Assembly: GCA_012519515.1 (NCBI GenBank)
Contig: JAAYQC010000146.1
Span: 1 to 53,046, forward strand
Length of the DNA: 53,046 nucleotides
Reading direction: 5' to 3'
Origin: Bacteroidales bacterium
GTDB taxonomy: Bacteria > Bacteroidota > Bacteroidia > Bacteroidales > VadinHA17
Under the pieces are notes generated by a model, which saw nothing but the letters and a program-made list of their open reading frames with translations, was not told the origin of the DNA and did not search any database. Of this stretch, positions 8,485-22,500 are shown in pieces. The position numbers were made by a program, and so were the translations under genes. Positions within the stretch are counted from its first letter, which is position 1. Every line of letters starts with the position of its first letter.

Positions 8485-8559
8485 AACCCACATGTATCGC
8501 ATACACAAACACGTATGAATATAATTTTCAAACATGTGGGTTCCCCCGCTTGAGCGGGG
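8485..8559. repeat. 11-bp inverted repeat plus adjacent GC hairpin upstream of the GH29 gene
   Basis: AACCCACATGT (8485..8495) / ACATGTGGGTT (8532..8542), then CCCCGC-TTGA-GCGGGG (8544..8559). Confidence 0.75.
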
Positions 8560-8596
8560 CAGGCTATCAGACCATTGAAATCAAAATTATATACTG

Positions 8597-10408
8597 ATGA
8601 AAACAACTTTTTCACTTCGAATAATAATACCAATTGCAGTTTTTTTCTCATTGATTACCTTTAGCTATGGTCAGTCTGTTGTAAATGAACGTGCTAAATG
8701 GTTTGTAGATGCCAGATTCGGAATGTTTATCCACTGGGGTGTTTATAGTGGTGCTGAAGGAGTATGGAAAGGTGAAGTTTTAAGAAATGACAATAACTAT
8801 GCGGAGTGGATTCAGTATAGGAATGGTATTGAAAAGAACGAATACCTTAATCTTCTCGAAAGGTTTAACTGGAATGAGATTAATCCGGAAGAATGGGTTA
8901 TTCTGGCAAAGGAATCAGGTATGAAATATGTTGTCCTGACCGCTAAGCATCACGATGGTTTTGCACTCTGGGATAGTAAAGCAAGCAACTATAATATCAC
9001 TGAACATACAAATCCGCCAAGAGATATCTTAAAAGAGCTGGCAATTGCATGTCAGAAACATGGATTGAGAATGGGTATTTATTATTCACATTGGCTAGAC
9101 TGGGAGCATGAATACGGGTGGGACCACTCAAAAGAAGTAACCGGGATTACCAATGAAGATTATGATCGTTACTGGCAGGATAAAGTTATTCCTCAAATGC
9201 GGGAATTAATGTCTGAATATGGTCCCATAGATCTGGTCTGGTTCGATATGTGGATTCACCATTCCAGGACTGTGGTGTCTAAGGAACAGCTCATACAATT
9301 AAAAGGACTTATTCGCGAATTACAGCCAAATTGCCTGATTAATTCACGTTTAGGACTCTCAATTGATGAAGATAGTGATGTGGATTTTCATGAAATGGGG
9401 GATAATCAAATTGGAAATCAGATGCGGGATTTTCCGTGGCAGTCTCCTGCTACCGTATCTCATTCCTGGGGATTTCACAGGAAAGACACTGATTGGAAAT
9501 CAACAACTTCATTGCTTCATTCACTAATTAATAATGTAAGCCTGAATGGTAATTATTTATTAAACATAGGACCCAGGGCCAATGGTGAGGTACCTTATGA
9601 AATAGAAAAACGCTTACATGAAATTGGGAAATGGCTGAAAGTAAATGGTGAATCTATCTATGGTTGTAAGGCATTTGACCTGCCAAAGGATCTTCATGAC
9701 TGGGGTAAAATAACTTCAAAGAAGACAGATACGGGAACTGTATTGTATCTTCATCTGTTTAATTATCCGCTTGGTAATCAATTGTTTCTTGATGGAGTAA
9801 CATCCAGACCGACGCGTATCTATATTCTTGCCGATAGTTTGAAAAGACCTCTTGAATATACCCATAATGGGGCTTCCACTACTATTATCCTGCCAGATCA
9901 TGCTCCCGATCCCTTTGTGTCTGTTATAGCTTTGGAATACAGTGGAAAACCTCAAATATCTGATGGTTTGGTTGCAAAAAACATGGATGGAGGCTACTCT
10001 TTGTTGCCCTGGAATATAACCGGATCCAGAGATCCCTTAAAAATAATCAATAAACAGCGCGGGGGCACAGTTCCCTCACATATTGTTATTAATGAACAGA
10101 CTAAGCTAAAGTGGAATATATATGTGGATGAGCCATGCTCAAAAACAATTGATGTGTCTTACAGTTATCAGGGTGCAACAGAAAGAAACACAATAGTTCT
10201 AAGAGCAGCAGGAAAAGAAATTTCGCACAAGGTTTCCGCAACCGGGAAAACTGTTGGCGAACCCAACTCCGACTGGATAATTGATAATTTCAAATCACAC
10301 CGCTTGGGAACTATCAACTTCAGTAAAGCCGGCTACTATGAAATAGAGCTGGAAATAAAACCCGAGAAAAATGAAAATATAAAATTTCAATGGGTTTGGG
10401 TTAATTAA
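8597..10408 (+). CDS. Secreted alpha-L-fucosidase, GH29 family
   Basis: 603 aa with signal peptide; WFVDARFGMFIHWGVYS, YVVLTAKHHDGFALWDS, GPIDLVWFDMW and LLNIGPRANGEV motifs. Confidence 0.93.
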   Translation: MKTTFSLRIIIPIAVFFSLITFSYGQSVVNERAKWFVDARFGMFIHWGVYSGAEGVWKGEVLRNDNNYAEWIQYRNGIEKNEYLNLLERFNWNEINPEEWVILAKESGMKYVVLTAKHHDGFALWDSKASNYNITEHTNPPRDILKELAIACQKHGLRMGIYYSHWLDWEHEYGWDHSKEVTGITNEDYDRYWQDKVIPQMRELMSEYGPIDLVWFDMWIHHSRTVVSKEQLIQLKGLIRELQPNCLINSRLGLSIDEDSDVDFHEMGDNQIGNQMRDFPWQSPATVSHSWGFHRKDTDWKSTTSLLHSLINNVSLNGNYLLNIGPRANGEVPYEIEKRLHEIGKWLKVNGESIYGCKAFDLPKDLHDWGKITSKKTDTGTVLYLHLFNYPLGNQLFLDGVTSRPTRIYILADSLKRPLEYTHNGASTTIILPDHAPDPFVSVIALEYSGKPQISDGLVAKNMDGGYSLLPWNITGSRDPLKIINKQRGGTVPSHIVINEQTKLKWNIYVDEPCSKTIDVSYSYQGATERNTIVLRAAGKEISHKVSATGKTVGEPNSDWIIDNFKSHRLGTINFSKAGYYEIELEIKPEKNENIKFQWVWVN

Positions 10409-10440
10409 TTTCCCTTCACGTTCAGGGTTTAGTGCCGCCA

Positions 10441-10532
10441 AAAGCCTCATTGTAAGAGACTTGCAAGACCTGCATGACTTGCACGACCTGCAAGACCTGG
10501 TCACTGCCCCCTGCGCCCTGTGCCCTGCGCCC
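10441..10532. repeat. Composite degenerate repeat (CTTGCAAGACCTGCATGACTTG... then CCCTGTGCCCTGCGCCC)
   Basis: Tandem 9-mers of GCAAGACCT type followed by CCCTGYG units, ending at the giant-gene stop codon (10533..10535). Confidence 0.75.
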
Positions 10533-13500
10533 CTAGTGCAGCAACGTCACATTCCCCACCATCTTGAACGGCTGTCCGTCGGCATATTTTCCTTCAACGT
10601 ACCACACATACACTCCCTGCTGGCAGAGATTACCCTTGTAGTATCCGTTCCACGGGATATTGATATCGTGGCTTTCGAATATCAGCACTCCAAGCCTGTT
10701 GAATACCTGCAGCTTGTAGTTAGTCACCTTCTGCCTTATAGGCGGGAAGAAGAACTGGTCTATCTCGATGCCTCCTGTCGGGAGGTCGGTCCTTTCGATC
10801 GGACCGGTCTTGTTCGGCGTGAACACCGTGGCAAACCTGATCTCCCCTACCGGCTCGACAGTCACTCCGGGCGACAGCTTGTACATATCCGAACAACCGT
10901 TCTCAGAGTAAGCCCAGAGGGTTATGTCGTATACACCTTCTTCCATATACCTGTGGTACGGCTCCTTCACCTTAGAGGTATCGCCGTCGCCAAAGTGCCA
11001 CAGATACGATGAGGCTCCCTGACTCAGGTTGAAGCACCTCACCCTTTCATCATTCACATATACCATCGGCGGGGTAATCTCGAAGTAAGCCTTGGGCGAA
11101 GGCCAAGCCTCAACCACCTGGGAATAATTCGAGGTGCCACCCGGACCATTCACCACAAGCTCTATCCTGTAGATACCGGGAGTGAAGTAAGTATAGGTCG
11201 GGTTCTTGGCCGTCGATACGCTTCCGTCGCCGAAATCCCAGTGATATGTCGTACCCGGCACTTCAGTATGGAGCGATGTGTTGTTGATATCTATATACAA
11301 GGGTGCGCATCCCGACGGTATCGTATCGAAGTTTGCCACGGGAGGCGGAGGAACGACCATTATATCACGACTTACACTGTCGGAGCAATGTTCGTTCGAG
11401 GCAATAAGCATTACGGTGTAAGTTCCTACATCAGTATAGTTGTGATGCGGATTCTCTTCCGTGGAAGTGGAATTATCGCCAAACCTCCAGAGCCAGTCCC
11501 ATGCACCTTCGTTGGTCGTATTGCTGAACTGAACCGGATTTCCTGCCGGATCAAACACCTGGTTAACAGGATTGGCTGTGAACCCGGGCAGAGGTGTCGG
11601 CATTACCGTTATGTCGAAAGTCTTCGTATCGACACAGTTGTAGAATGATGTGGTTGTAAGCCTTACCGTATGCACCACGGGTGCCGTCGTTAAATTGATA
11701 TATGGGTGCGTTGACAGATTGCTTCCGTATCCCGATATGCCGTCGCCATAGTCCCAGAAGTACCTGGTGGCGCCCGGAAGCGCTGTAAAGCTTATTGAAT
11801 TGCCCGAACAGACAACATCCGTGCTGGGTGTGAAGCTTGCATCAATTGACGGGTAAACGGTAATCATAATGCTCTGCTCGGCAAAACAGCCACCTGCCGA
11901 TCTCACCCTGAGTTTCACTATGAAGTATTCAATGGAACCGGGATCGTTGTTCACGAAAGTATGAACAGGATTCTCATTTGATGAATCGAGAGGCGATCCA
12001 TCGCCGAAATCCCACCACCATTCCTCTATTCCGGTCATATCCTTGCTGAAATTGACTGTGAGAGGCGTACATCCGTACTCCACATCCTGAGTGAACTCAG
12101 CCGAAGGATAGTCGACTGTTACTGTCAGATCGTCGTTGGCGGTACATCCGTTGCTGTCGGTAACCCTGTAATTGAGAACGTACGAACCGTTGATGTACGA
12201 TGAGAAGGTAGGAGCCTGAACCGTATAGCTGTTCAGAGGACCAACATCACCTGTCCAGCGGTGCTGCGACCATGTGCCTGAACCTCCTGTCGGATTGCCG
12301 TCAATCACGAGCGGAACACCTCCGCAGGCTGCAAGCGGATCGATGCCGCTGAAATCCACTACCGGATTCTCGTTGACAGTGAGAACAACCTCATTGCTGT
12401 ATGTGGTTGAACAAATAGTACTGAGCGCCAGTCTATAACGGTAGCCGTTCATCGATACGGGCACATTCATTATTGAAAGTTGCTGTGTTGTTGCACCCAG
12501 ATATGTAGCATCGTCGCTTATGTCGGTCCAGCCCGATCCGGTGTTCAGCTGCCATTGCAGCGATGTATAGCCCTCACCATTGGCGATAAAGTTTGTTGAA
12601 CTGTTCTCACAGATGGTCCTCGGCTGAGGTTGTGTTGTAACAGAAGGAGGACTGATCACCCTCAGAATGGCAAAGTTGGTGTTCACGGGTACTCCGCAGA
12701 CTCCCGAAGCCACTGCCCTGAATATCCATCCGTTGAATGTAAGCTGGGCATCGGTTACGGCAAGTGTTGCTGTAGTGGAACCGCTGAAGTATGAGTCATC
12801 CGACATCAGCTCAAATCCCGTACCCTTGTTTACATACCACTGCCAGTTAACCCCGCTGCCCTCTGCAGAAACTTCAAATGATGCATCCTGACCAAGGCAG
12901 ATAGTTGAATCCTTTGGATGAAGAGTTATCTCGGGAGCAGTGTTTACTGTCAATGTTGCATCGTCGGATGTAACAGTCGTTCCGCAACCGCTAACCTCAA
13001 CATGGTAAACATATCCACTCATTCCCCTTACTGTATTGAATACCTGAAGGGTTGGCGTCAATGAACCGGAATAGCTGCCGCCGTCTGTTACAGGAACGGG
13101 TCCTGTACCTGAATTATCATCTACAAACCATTGGTAGCTAAGGTTAGTTCCCGTTGCTGTCACTCTGAAGCTTGCAGGAGTGAACTCACACACTGCAGGC
13201 GAAGGAGTAAATGATGTTATCACCGGCAGATCGCTTACAATCACTTCGGCGGTGCCGCTGAGACCGGGCGAAGGCTCGGTAACGTCACAGCCATTGGCAT
13301 CCATAACGCTTATAAGACTGTAAGTTGTGCTAACCGCAGGTGTGACAATTATATCATCACCACTGTTGTAATCCAGTATTTCACCGTGGTTGGCAATATT
13401 AATCCTGAACGGACCCGTGCCGCTGAGCATTGTTACTTTTATAACAGCGCTTTCCCCGGGACATATCGTTGCACCTCCGGTAAGGAAGGCAACGGGACGC

Positions 13501-16500
13501 GGGTTAACAAGCACTTCCACAACATTACTGTACACCGGCAAGCATGTTCCGGAAGTGACCATTCTCCTGTAGTACTGTGTATAGGTGGCCCCTGACGGCG
13601 GTGTATATTCGCTAGCATTTGCATTGGCCGCGATGTTAATGAAAGGTCCGGCTGCATTGGTCGACGACTGCCACTGGTAGACATAGGAGCCGGGACCGCC
13701 TGCAGGAGCTGTCACTTCTGTGATCGGATCAGGATTATCACCGTAACAAAGTATCTGGTTGTCCTCAACCGAACCCGGAGTCAGGTCATCGGGCTGAGTG
13801 ATATTAATCACTGCCTGAGCGGAACAGCCGTTGGCATCGACAACTGTTACTCTTACCAGTCCGGCGCCTGCATTAAAGAAAGTCAGTGAGTTGAATCCGT
13901 AGCCCGACACAGTGCCTCCTGTAGTGTTGTCATCTACCACGAAGTTGTAAGGCATTGTTCCGCCCGAAGCATAGAATGTGCCCATGCCATCAGTGTCACC
14001 AAAGCAGTCTAAAACAATGTCTCCCGTGGTTGACATTTCAAGCGGAAGCGGTTCGGTTATCAGCAGGTTCGGATAGAGTATAACCGAACAATCAGTATGC
14101 TCCGCATCCCTCATCCTGACATCATAGCTGCCGGGTGAGAGGTTGCTGAAACTGCCGGATGCAGGTTGCCAGCTGCCTCCTCCGTTAATTGAATAGTCAT
14201 ATGTACCATAACCGCCAAGCGGATTGCTAATGGTAATCGTTCCGTCATCAAAGCCATTGCAGGATACCTCGGTCTTGCTTACCGTTGCCGACAGCATAGC
14301 GGGCTGTGTGATGAGATAGGCATTGTTGAGAACAATTATACATTCCGTATGAGCGGCATCCCTGATAAGGATGTTGTAGCTGCCCGCCATCAGGTTCGTA
14401 AATATTCCTGTTGAATTCCATGATCCGCCACCGTTGATGCTGTAATCGTATGTACCATATCCGCCGGTTGCGCCGGTAATCGTAATAGTACCGTCATTAC
14501 CGCCGAAACATGAAACATTCGTACTGCCAATTGTCGCCGCCAGCTGTGCCGGCTCTGTAATTTCCATTGCCGGATCGAGAACCACCACGCATAGAGGATT
14601 GGCTGCATCCCTGATACTGACTTCGTACGATGCAGGTGAAAGGTTGCTGAAAGTACCATATCCCTGCCAGCTTGTTCCGTTGATGCTGTATTGGTATGTA
14701 CCGTAGCCTCCTGAAGGATTGGTGATGCTGATTGTACCGTTATTGGCTCCGTAACACGTAACGGCTGTGCTAAGCACAGTGGCAGACAACTCATCCGGTT
14801 CAGTAATCTCCAGATCAGGATTGAGAACTATCACACACAAGGTCTGAGCAAGATCGCGTATCTGAACATCGTAACTTCCGGGAGTCAGTCCGGTGAAACT
14901 GCCTGACAGATGCCAGCTGCTTCCTCCGTCAATTGAATATTCATATGTACCATAGCCTCCTGTTGGATTGGTGATACTGATTGTACCGTCATCCGCTCCG
15001 AAACAGGTCAGATTGGTGCGTGTGACATTTGCCGCGAGGATTGCAGGCTCGCTTATCCTGAATGAACCGTTAAGAACAACCACGCATGAAGTATGGGCTG
15101 CATCGCGTATCTGTACATTGTAGTAACCCGGGACAAGCGAGCTGAAGTTGCCGTTGTCCTGCCAGTCAAGACCTCCATTGATACTGTACTGGTATGTTCC
15201 GTAACCGCCCTGAGGATCGGTGATTGTAATTGTCCCGTCGCCGGCACCGTAACACGTTACCGGAGTGCCATCCACCGTTGCCGACAATTTTGCCGGCTGG
15301 GTTATTTCCAGCGCCGGATCAAGGATTATGGAGCAGGCAATATTTGCTGCATCCCTTATTCTTACATCGTAGCTTCCAGGAGCCAGGTAGTTGAAGATAC
15401 CTGAGTTCTGCCATGCAGCGCCTCCGTTGATTGTATACTGGTAGCTGCCGTATCCTCCGGTGGCTCCCGTGATCTCTATCCTGCCGTCATTGGCGCCGTT
15501 GCATGTAACAGGAATGGCGTCAACACTGGCAGAAAGAACCGCGGGTTCAGTAATTTCCAGGGCAGCATCAAGGATAATAACGCATGTCTGATGAGCTCTG
15601 TCGCGTATCCTTACATCATATAAGCCGGGGCTGAGATTGATGATGCTTCCTGAAGACTGCCAGTCAATTCCGCCGTTAAAGCTGTAATCATAGCTGCCAT
15701 AGCCGCCGGAAGGAGATGATATAACTATCCTGCCGTCATTTGCGCCGAAACAGCTTATATCTGTCTTATCCACCACTGCTGAAAGAACGGCTGGTTCGGT
15801 AATAAGAACTGATGGATTCAGTATTGTTTCACATGCCTGATTGGCCGCATCCCTCATCCTGACATCATAGCTGCCGGGTGCAAGGTCGCTGAAACTGCTT
15901 CCAGCCTGCCAGGTGCTGCCTCCATCATTTGAAAACTCATATGTACCATAGCCTCCCGTTGGATTATTTATGGTAATTATACCGTCATCCGCTCCGTTAC
16001 AGCTAACCATTGTCGTTGCTATCACACCGTGAAGAACATTCGGCTGAGTGATCTGAAGTGAATTATTGAGAACGACTATACATGAGGGATGAGCCTCATC
16101 GCGTGTTATAACATTGTAATAACCCGGTGCCAGGCCGGTGAAGTTGCCTGACGACTGCCAGGTACCACCTCCGTTGATGCTGAATTCATATGTCCCGTAT
16201 CCGCCCTGAGGATCGCTGATGGTGATCGTGCCATCATTGGCGCCGTAACATGTCACCGCAGTACTGGCAACAGTTGCAGTCAGTTTATCCGGTTGGGTAA
16301 TCTCCAGGTCAGGATCGAGAACTACTTCGCAGTTAACATCAGCTACATCCCTTATCCTCACATCATATGTTCCGGGAGTCAGGCCATTGAAAGTGGGGGT
16401 TGTCTGCCACGTTGAACCTCCGTTCACTGAATATGTATAAACGCCTGTTCCGCCAAGCTGATTCGATATGGTTATTATACCGTCATTGGCACCGTTGCAT

Positions 16501-19500
16501 GTAACATTTACCGAAGCCACATCAGCGGTGATGGGATCCGCCTGGTTTATCGTAGCTGCAGGAAGGACAACAATACACAAAGGATAAGCCCTGTCCCTGA
16601 TCCTGACTTCATAAGTGCCAGGACTCAGATCGCTGAAGCTTCCCGTAGGCTGCCATTCATGTCCGCCGTCAATGCTGTAATCATAAGTTCCGTAACCACC
16701 GACCGGATTGGATATGGTTATCCTTCCGTTGTTCGATCCGTTGCATGAAACATCAACCGTTGTAATCACTGCATTCAGCTCAGCCGGTTGCGTTATGACC
16801 ACATTCGGATTCAGTGTTTTCTCGCAATGTGGATTAGCCGCATCCCTTATCCGGACCTCATAGTTTCCGGGGGCAAGGTCGTTGAAAGTGCCCGCCGGCT
16901 GCCAGTTCAGACCGTCGTCAATGGTGTATTCATATGTTCCGTATCCTCCGCTTGCACCTGAAATTATGATGCTGCCGTCAGCGGCGCCGTAACATGTTAC
17001 CGGACTGCTATCTACGGTTGCATTCAGCGGCTGCGGCTGTGTAAGGGTGATATTGGCCGTTGCCGAACATCCCTTTGAATCGTTGACCGTAACAGCATAA
17101 TAGCCTTCGCTGAGTCCTGATATATCCTCAGTGGGTGCCGTGAATCCATTGGGTCCCGTCCATGATATGCCGAATGGTTCGGTTCCTCCGGTAATGGTCA
17201 TATCGATCTCACCTGTAGGTACATTATAGCATGTCAGGTTGGTTCCGGCCAGTGAGAGCGAAGGCGGCTGGTTAACGTTGATAGTTGCCGAACCTGACAG
17301 CTCTCCCTCGCAATTGTTATGGTCGGTGAGCGATGTCAGAGTGTAGGTTGATGTAACCAGCGGCGAAACACTCACCGTATAGACGTTGTTCGGATGATTG
17401 GTAACCACAATATCAGGATTCACCCCGTCACCATAGGAGAAGTTGTAGGGAGCAACTCCGGTAAATGTCATCGTGAGTGTTGCAGAGTTGCCGCGGCAGA
17501 GTTCTCCGACTCCGCTGATTATACCCGTCGGTTTCGGGAAATAAGTTATTGTGGTACTTCCCGTTCCGGCAGCAGTGCATCCGGTGGCATCACTTACGCT
17601 CACTATGGAGTATGTTCCGGCCAGAGTTGCATTTATGATATATGGGTTGTCGCTCGTGTGTACCGGAGTTTGGTTAACACCGTTTATTGCATAGGTAAAA
17701 TCGAAGGGCGCCGTTCCAATGAATGACACGCTCAGCGGTCTGCTTTCTCCGTCGCACATGTTTCCTCCGTTGCTGATATTGGCTGAAGGAAGAGGATTGA
17801 CGGTTACCGAGAAAGGATTATGATTGGTGACGCATCCGGCGATATTAGTCTCACGTACCATGATTGTTCCGCCCACATTTCCAAAAAGCACCGATATGCT
17901 GTTTGCCGAAGGATTGCCAATTATTGCCGCTCCGCCGGGAAGTGTCCAACTGTAGGTTGAACCAGCCCTGAAGCTTACGCTGTATGTATGGGTAGTGTAT
18001 GCGCAAACTACCGGATCACCGGTGATATCCTCGGGTGCAGCGCTTTCCCATACCTGGACCGGCAGTGAGAAAGGATCGCCTGAACAACCGAGCGAGTTGG
18101 TTTCATAAACAGTTATATTCCCCGTGCCTGGCGTGGCAGCGGCTCTTATCATTATTGCACTGGTGTTGTAGTCTAATGTCTTGATGCCCACAGCCGGATC
18201 GACTGTCCAGTGGTACGTAGACCCGGATGTCGGTGTTACGGTGTAAGAAACGGGAAAATCATCAACACAGAGATCGGTCCTGCCGGATATTGCAGGAGGC
18301 AATGGCTCCGGATTGATTGTAATGACAACAGGAGTTTCATTACCCGAACAACCATCTGCGCTTACCGGGATGATTTTATAGGTTGCAGTTATCGGATCAG
18401 AACTAAGATTGTCAATGATGTCGGTTATATGCAAGGTTCCTGCCGGATCGGCGGCCACATCGACTCCTGCCGTTCCCTGAACCGTTCCGTTGCTGATAGT
18501 CGGTAAATTCCAGTTGAACAGAGTTCCTGCCGGTGTGTTGGCAGGAATAAGAAGTATCTCATGGTTTATAGCTACACCTGAGCAGACGGTCTTGACCTGC
18601 CCGGGCGCTACCACCGGCTGGGGACGGATTATCATCACCACGTCGACCGGATCACCGAAACAGTCAGGAGCCAGTACCGGCTGTACACGATAGGTAACAG
18701 ACTTGTTGACACCTGTATAGTTTTCGTAAATATCGCCCGACAGGAATGTTGCCGCCGCGTTTGCATCCGGAATAACGGCATTTGTAGCTGCCGGTGTCAG
18801 GCCACTTTCATAATTGACCGATATGATATTGTAATGTGACGGCGTTACCGATCCGGCTGCTTCTTTCAGAACAAGTCCTATGGCAGTGTTGCTGCAGGCA
18901 TAGTCGCCGAGGTTCGGATCGAGGACAGGTTCGGAACCGACATTAATCACAACATCGACAGGCTGACCCGTGCATCCGTTATAGTAAGGAGTTATGGTAT
19001 AGGTTGCTGTACCGACCTGACCAAGGGTATTAACGAAGGTATCTGTAATATTTGCCGATGAAGCTACACCGCGTGCCGTTCCTCCCGTGAATGCGGGATC
19101 GGAGGGATTAAGTGTCGGGGCACTCCATGTGAAAGTGACACCGGCGGAAGGATTGGTGAAATTATCAAGCCCGATTTCGAAGTCAAGGGCATTACCTGAA
19201 CATGCGCTGGTGACCTGATCCGGACTTATTACCGGCTCCGGCTTTACAACAATGGTAATGTCGGCCGGGTTACCTTCACAGCCCCCTGCGCTCACCGGAA
19301 TTACTGTGTAAACCACGTTGACGTTCGCTGAAGTGGTGTTGATCCAGGCATCATCAGCAATTGAAGAGGCCGGGAGCAGGGAACCGGTAGCGGGGGAACC
19401 CGCTGAAGCTATAAGTCCGTTTGAATTAATGGCTGTTATCGTGTATGTTGCCGCTGCAACACCACTTGCATTGACGGCAAGTGTTATGCCGGTCGCTCCG

Positions 19501-22500
19501 CGGCTGCATACCGTGGTCCCCGGAGTAGCCATGACAGGCTCGGGATTCACCTGTATTGTTACTGTCGCCGGATTACCTGTACAGTTCCCTGCACTCACCG
19601 GAACGACTGTATAAATTACATTAACCGGAACAGCTGTCGTATTCCTCCAGGCATCATCCGCGATGACATTGGCAGGGAGTCCGTTGCCTGCCGCGGGGGA
19701 ACCCGCTGAAGCGGTCAATCCGTTTGAATTGATTGAAATAATATTATATGTTACCGCCGGAACGCTACCGGCTGCAGTTGCAAGATTGAAGTTCAGAGCA
19801 GCATCGCTGCAGAGTGAAGTATTAAGGTTTGCAAGGACAGGCTCAGGATTGATGGTTACCGTGACAGTCATCGGCTTGCCGGGGCAATTGGATGCACTCA
19901 CCGGTACAACCGTGTAGATTACATCGACCGGGGCGGAAGTGGTGTTTGTCCATGCGTCGTTTGCTATGACATTTGCAGGGAGCCCGTCACCGGTGGCAGG
20001 AGAGCCTGCAGATGCGCTTAATCCGTTGGAATTAATTGCAGTAATATTATACCTGGCAGCAGCAACGCTTCCGGCTGCAGTTGCAAGGCTGAATCCAAAG
20101 GCCGCGTCGCTGCACTTTGAAGTATTAAGGTTTGCTAGGACAGGCTCGGGATTGATTGTGATTGTCATGGTGTAGGTATCACCTGAACAGCCGTTTACAC
20201 CAACCGGAACGATGGAATAAACGACATTCACGGGAGCGTTGGTGGTGTTGGTCCATGCATCATCCGCTATGACATTGGCAGGCAGATTGTTGCCCGTGGA
20301 GGGATTGCCCGCGGATGCAGTCAACCCGTTGGAATTGATGGCTGTTATATTATAACTGGCAGCAGGAGAACTTCCCAGTGCAAGGCTCAGGTTGAATCCG
20401 AAGGCTGCATCGCTGCAGATACTTCTGTTGAGGTTAGCAAGAACAGGTTCAGGCTTAACGGTAAGTGTTACATCGACCGGATTGCCCGGACAACCGTCGC
20501 CGCTGACAGGAACAACTGTATAAACAACGTTCACGTTGCCGTTGGTCTTGTTGGTCCAGGCATCATCGGCTATCACGTCTGCAAGTTGTCCGTTGCCAAC
20601 GGCGGGTGAGCCTGCTGAGGCTATCAGACCGCCGTTGTTAATATTTGTTATATTGTAAGTAGCGGCCGGAATGCTTGATCCTGCAACAGCAAGTGTTATT
20701 CCCGAAGGATCATCACTGCACACCTCGTTTGAAAGATTGGCAAGCGAAGGTTCGGGGTTGACGGTTATGCTTACCGTGAAGGGCTCTCCCTGGCATTCGG
20801 CTACGCTGACAGGTACCACGGTGTAGACCACACTGACCGGGACATTGGTGGTGTTGGTCCAGGCGTCATCAGCGATCACATTGGCCGCAAAACCCGTACC
20901 GGTGGCAGGAGAGCCTGCCGAAGCGGTCAATCCGTTTGAATTGATGGACGTAATATTATATGTTGCCGCCTGAACGCTGCCTGTAGCAACTGAAAGGTTG
21001 ATGCCCGCGGGAACGTCGCTGCACCTTGTAGTATTTATGTTTGACGAAACCGGCTCGGGATTGACGATGATGGTCATGGTATAAGTGTCGCCCTTACATC
21101 CGTTTGATCCGACAGGAACGATTGAATACACAACATCTACGGGAGCATTGGTGGTATTTCTCCAGGCATCATCAGCGATCACGTTGGCCGTAAGTCCGTT
21201 GCCGGTGGCAGGGGCGCCCGCGGAAGCTGTAAGGCCATTGGGATTAATGGCTGTAATATTATAGGATGCTGCTGCTGAACTTCCGGCGGCAACAGCAAGG
21301 TTAAAACCAAGGGCTGCATCGCTGCATTTCGATGTACTCAGCTGGGCAAGCACTGGTTCAGGCATAACCGCCAGGCTTACGTCCCTTGGATCTCCTGTGC
21401 AACCCTCCAGGCTTACAGGAACCACCCTGTAAATCACGTTAACATTCGCTGAGGTCTTGTTTGTATATGCATCATCCTCGATAACATTTGCCGCGAAGCC
21501 CGTACCTGTTTCCGGCGAACCGGCCGATGGCAACAGGGAATTCATATTAATAGATGTAATATTATATGTAAGTCCGGTTATCGTCGGACCGGCATTGGAT
21601 ATTGAGAAAGTTATAGCTGAATGTTCATCACTGCAAACAGAATTGCTGAGTAATGCAAGCTGGGGTATGTCGTTAATGTTAAATGAGTGGGCCGGTGTCA
21701 TCCACGGACCGGTTCCGCAGCCGTTTGAACCGGCAACGGTTACGGAATAGCTTCCCGGGTTCATACCGGCGAGATCTATTGATACCTGGCTCGTTGGCGT
21801 TACCGCGTCGTTGGCACCCGGTATCCACGAGAAATCCCATATATATTCTATTGCCGTGGCAACATCTGAAACATCGATCACAAGACTTCCGTCGCGGCAG
21901 ATGTTTGTTGCGCCCGACACAAACGCCGGAGCCGCGGTAGGCGGTCCCGGGTTGACTGTAACGGCATAGGGAGTGGTTGTTTTATTACAACCCGTGGCTG
22001 TAATTGTCTCGGTTACCGTAACGCTTCCGTTTCCGATATTATTCCATCTGATGGTCACCGAGTTGGCGTTTGTACTGACTATGGTGCCAAGATTTGTTGA
22101 CCAGGTATAGGTATGGCCGGCAAGGTAAGGAGTGGTGTATATTTCCTCTTCATTTTGGCAGACATTGTCAGCGCCGGAGATATCAGGTTCGGGAAGAGGA
22201 TTGACAACCACATCAACGGTGGTGTTTACAGGAGATCCGCATCCGAATGTTGCCGTGCGGCGATAGCGGTAAGTTCCAGCGGTGTTCATCGTCTCACTGT
22301 AGGTCGCTCCCGATCCGGAGAGGGCTGTCCATGAGCTGAATGGCGACACTGATCTGTCCCAGCTGTAAACTGGTCCCGATGATGCCGGAGTTCCTGTTGA
22401 TGCTGCTGTTGTGTTCAATATGTTTACCGTTCCACCCTCACAAATCGGAGAACCGCTTATGACACCCGCGTTATGGGTGGTTGAATAGACCGTAACATCG

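Noticed and set aside
8324-8518. 64-aa ORF MPCALCPVLCALCFVPCALSPEP...
   Set aside because: Translation of the CCCTGTG heptamer array; not a credible cysteine-rich peptide.
8485-8542. Possible invertible promoter
   Set aside because: Arms are only 11 bp with a 36-nt spacer and there is no recombinase in the window; kept only as a hairpin observation.
10461-11012. 183-aa plus-strand ORF
   Set aside because: Antisense to the conserved C-terminal domain of the giant adhesin and starts inside a low-complexity repeat; no recognisable protein features.
13390-15404. Various antisense or alternate-frame ORFs over the SprB repeats
   Set aside because: Explained by the codon composition of the giant gene; no start context or family signal.
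19318-20175. Serial similar plus-strand ORFs (19318..19614, 19663..19917, 19939..20175)
   Set aside because: They are the antisense image of the ~101-aa repeat array; their similarity follows from the repeats.
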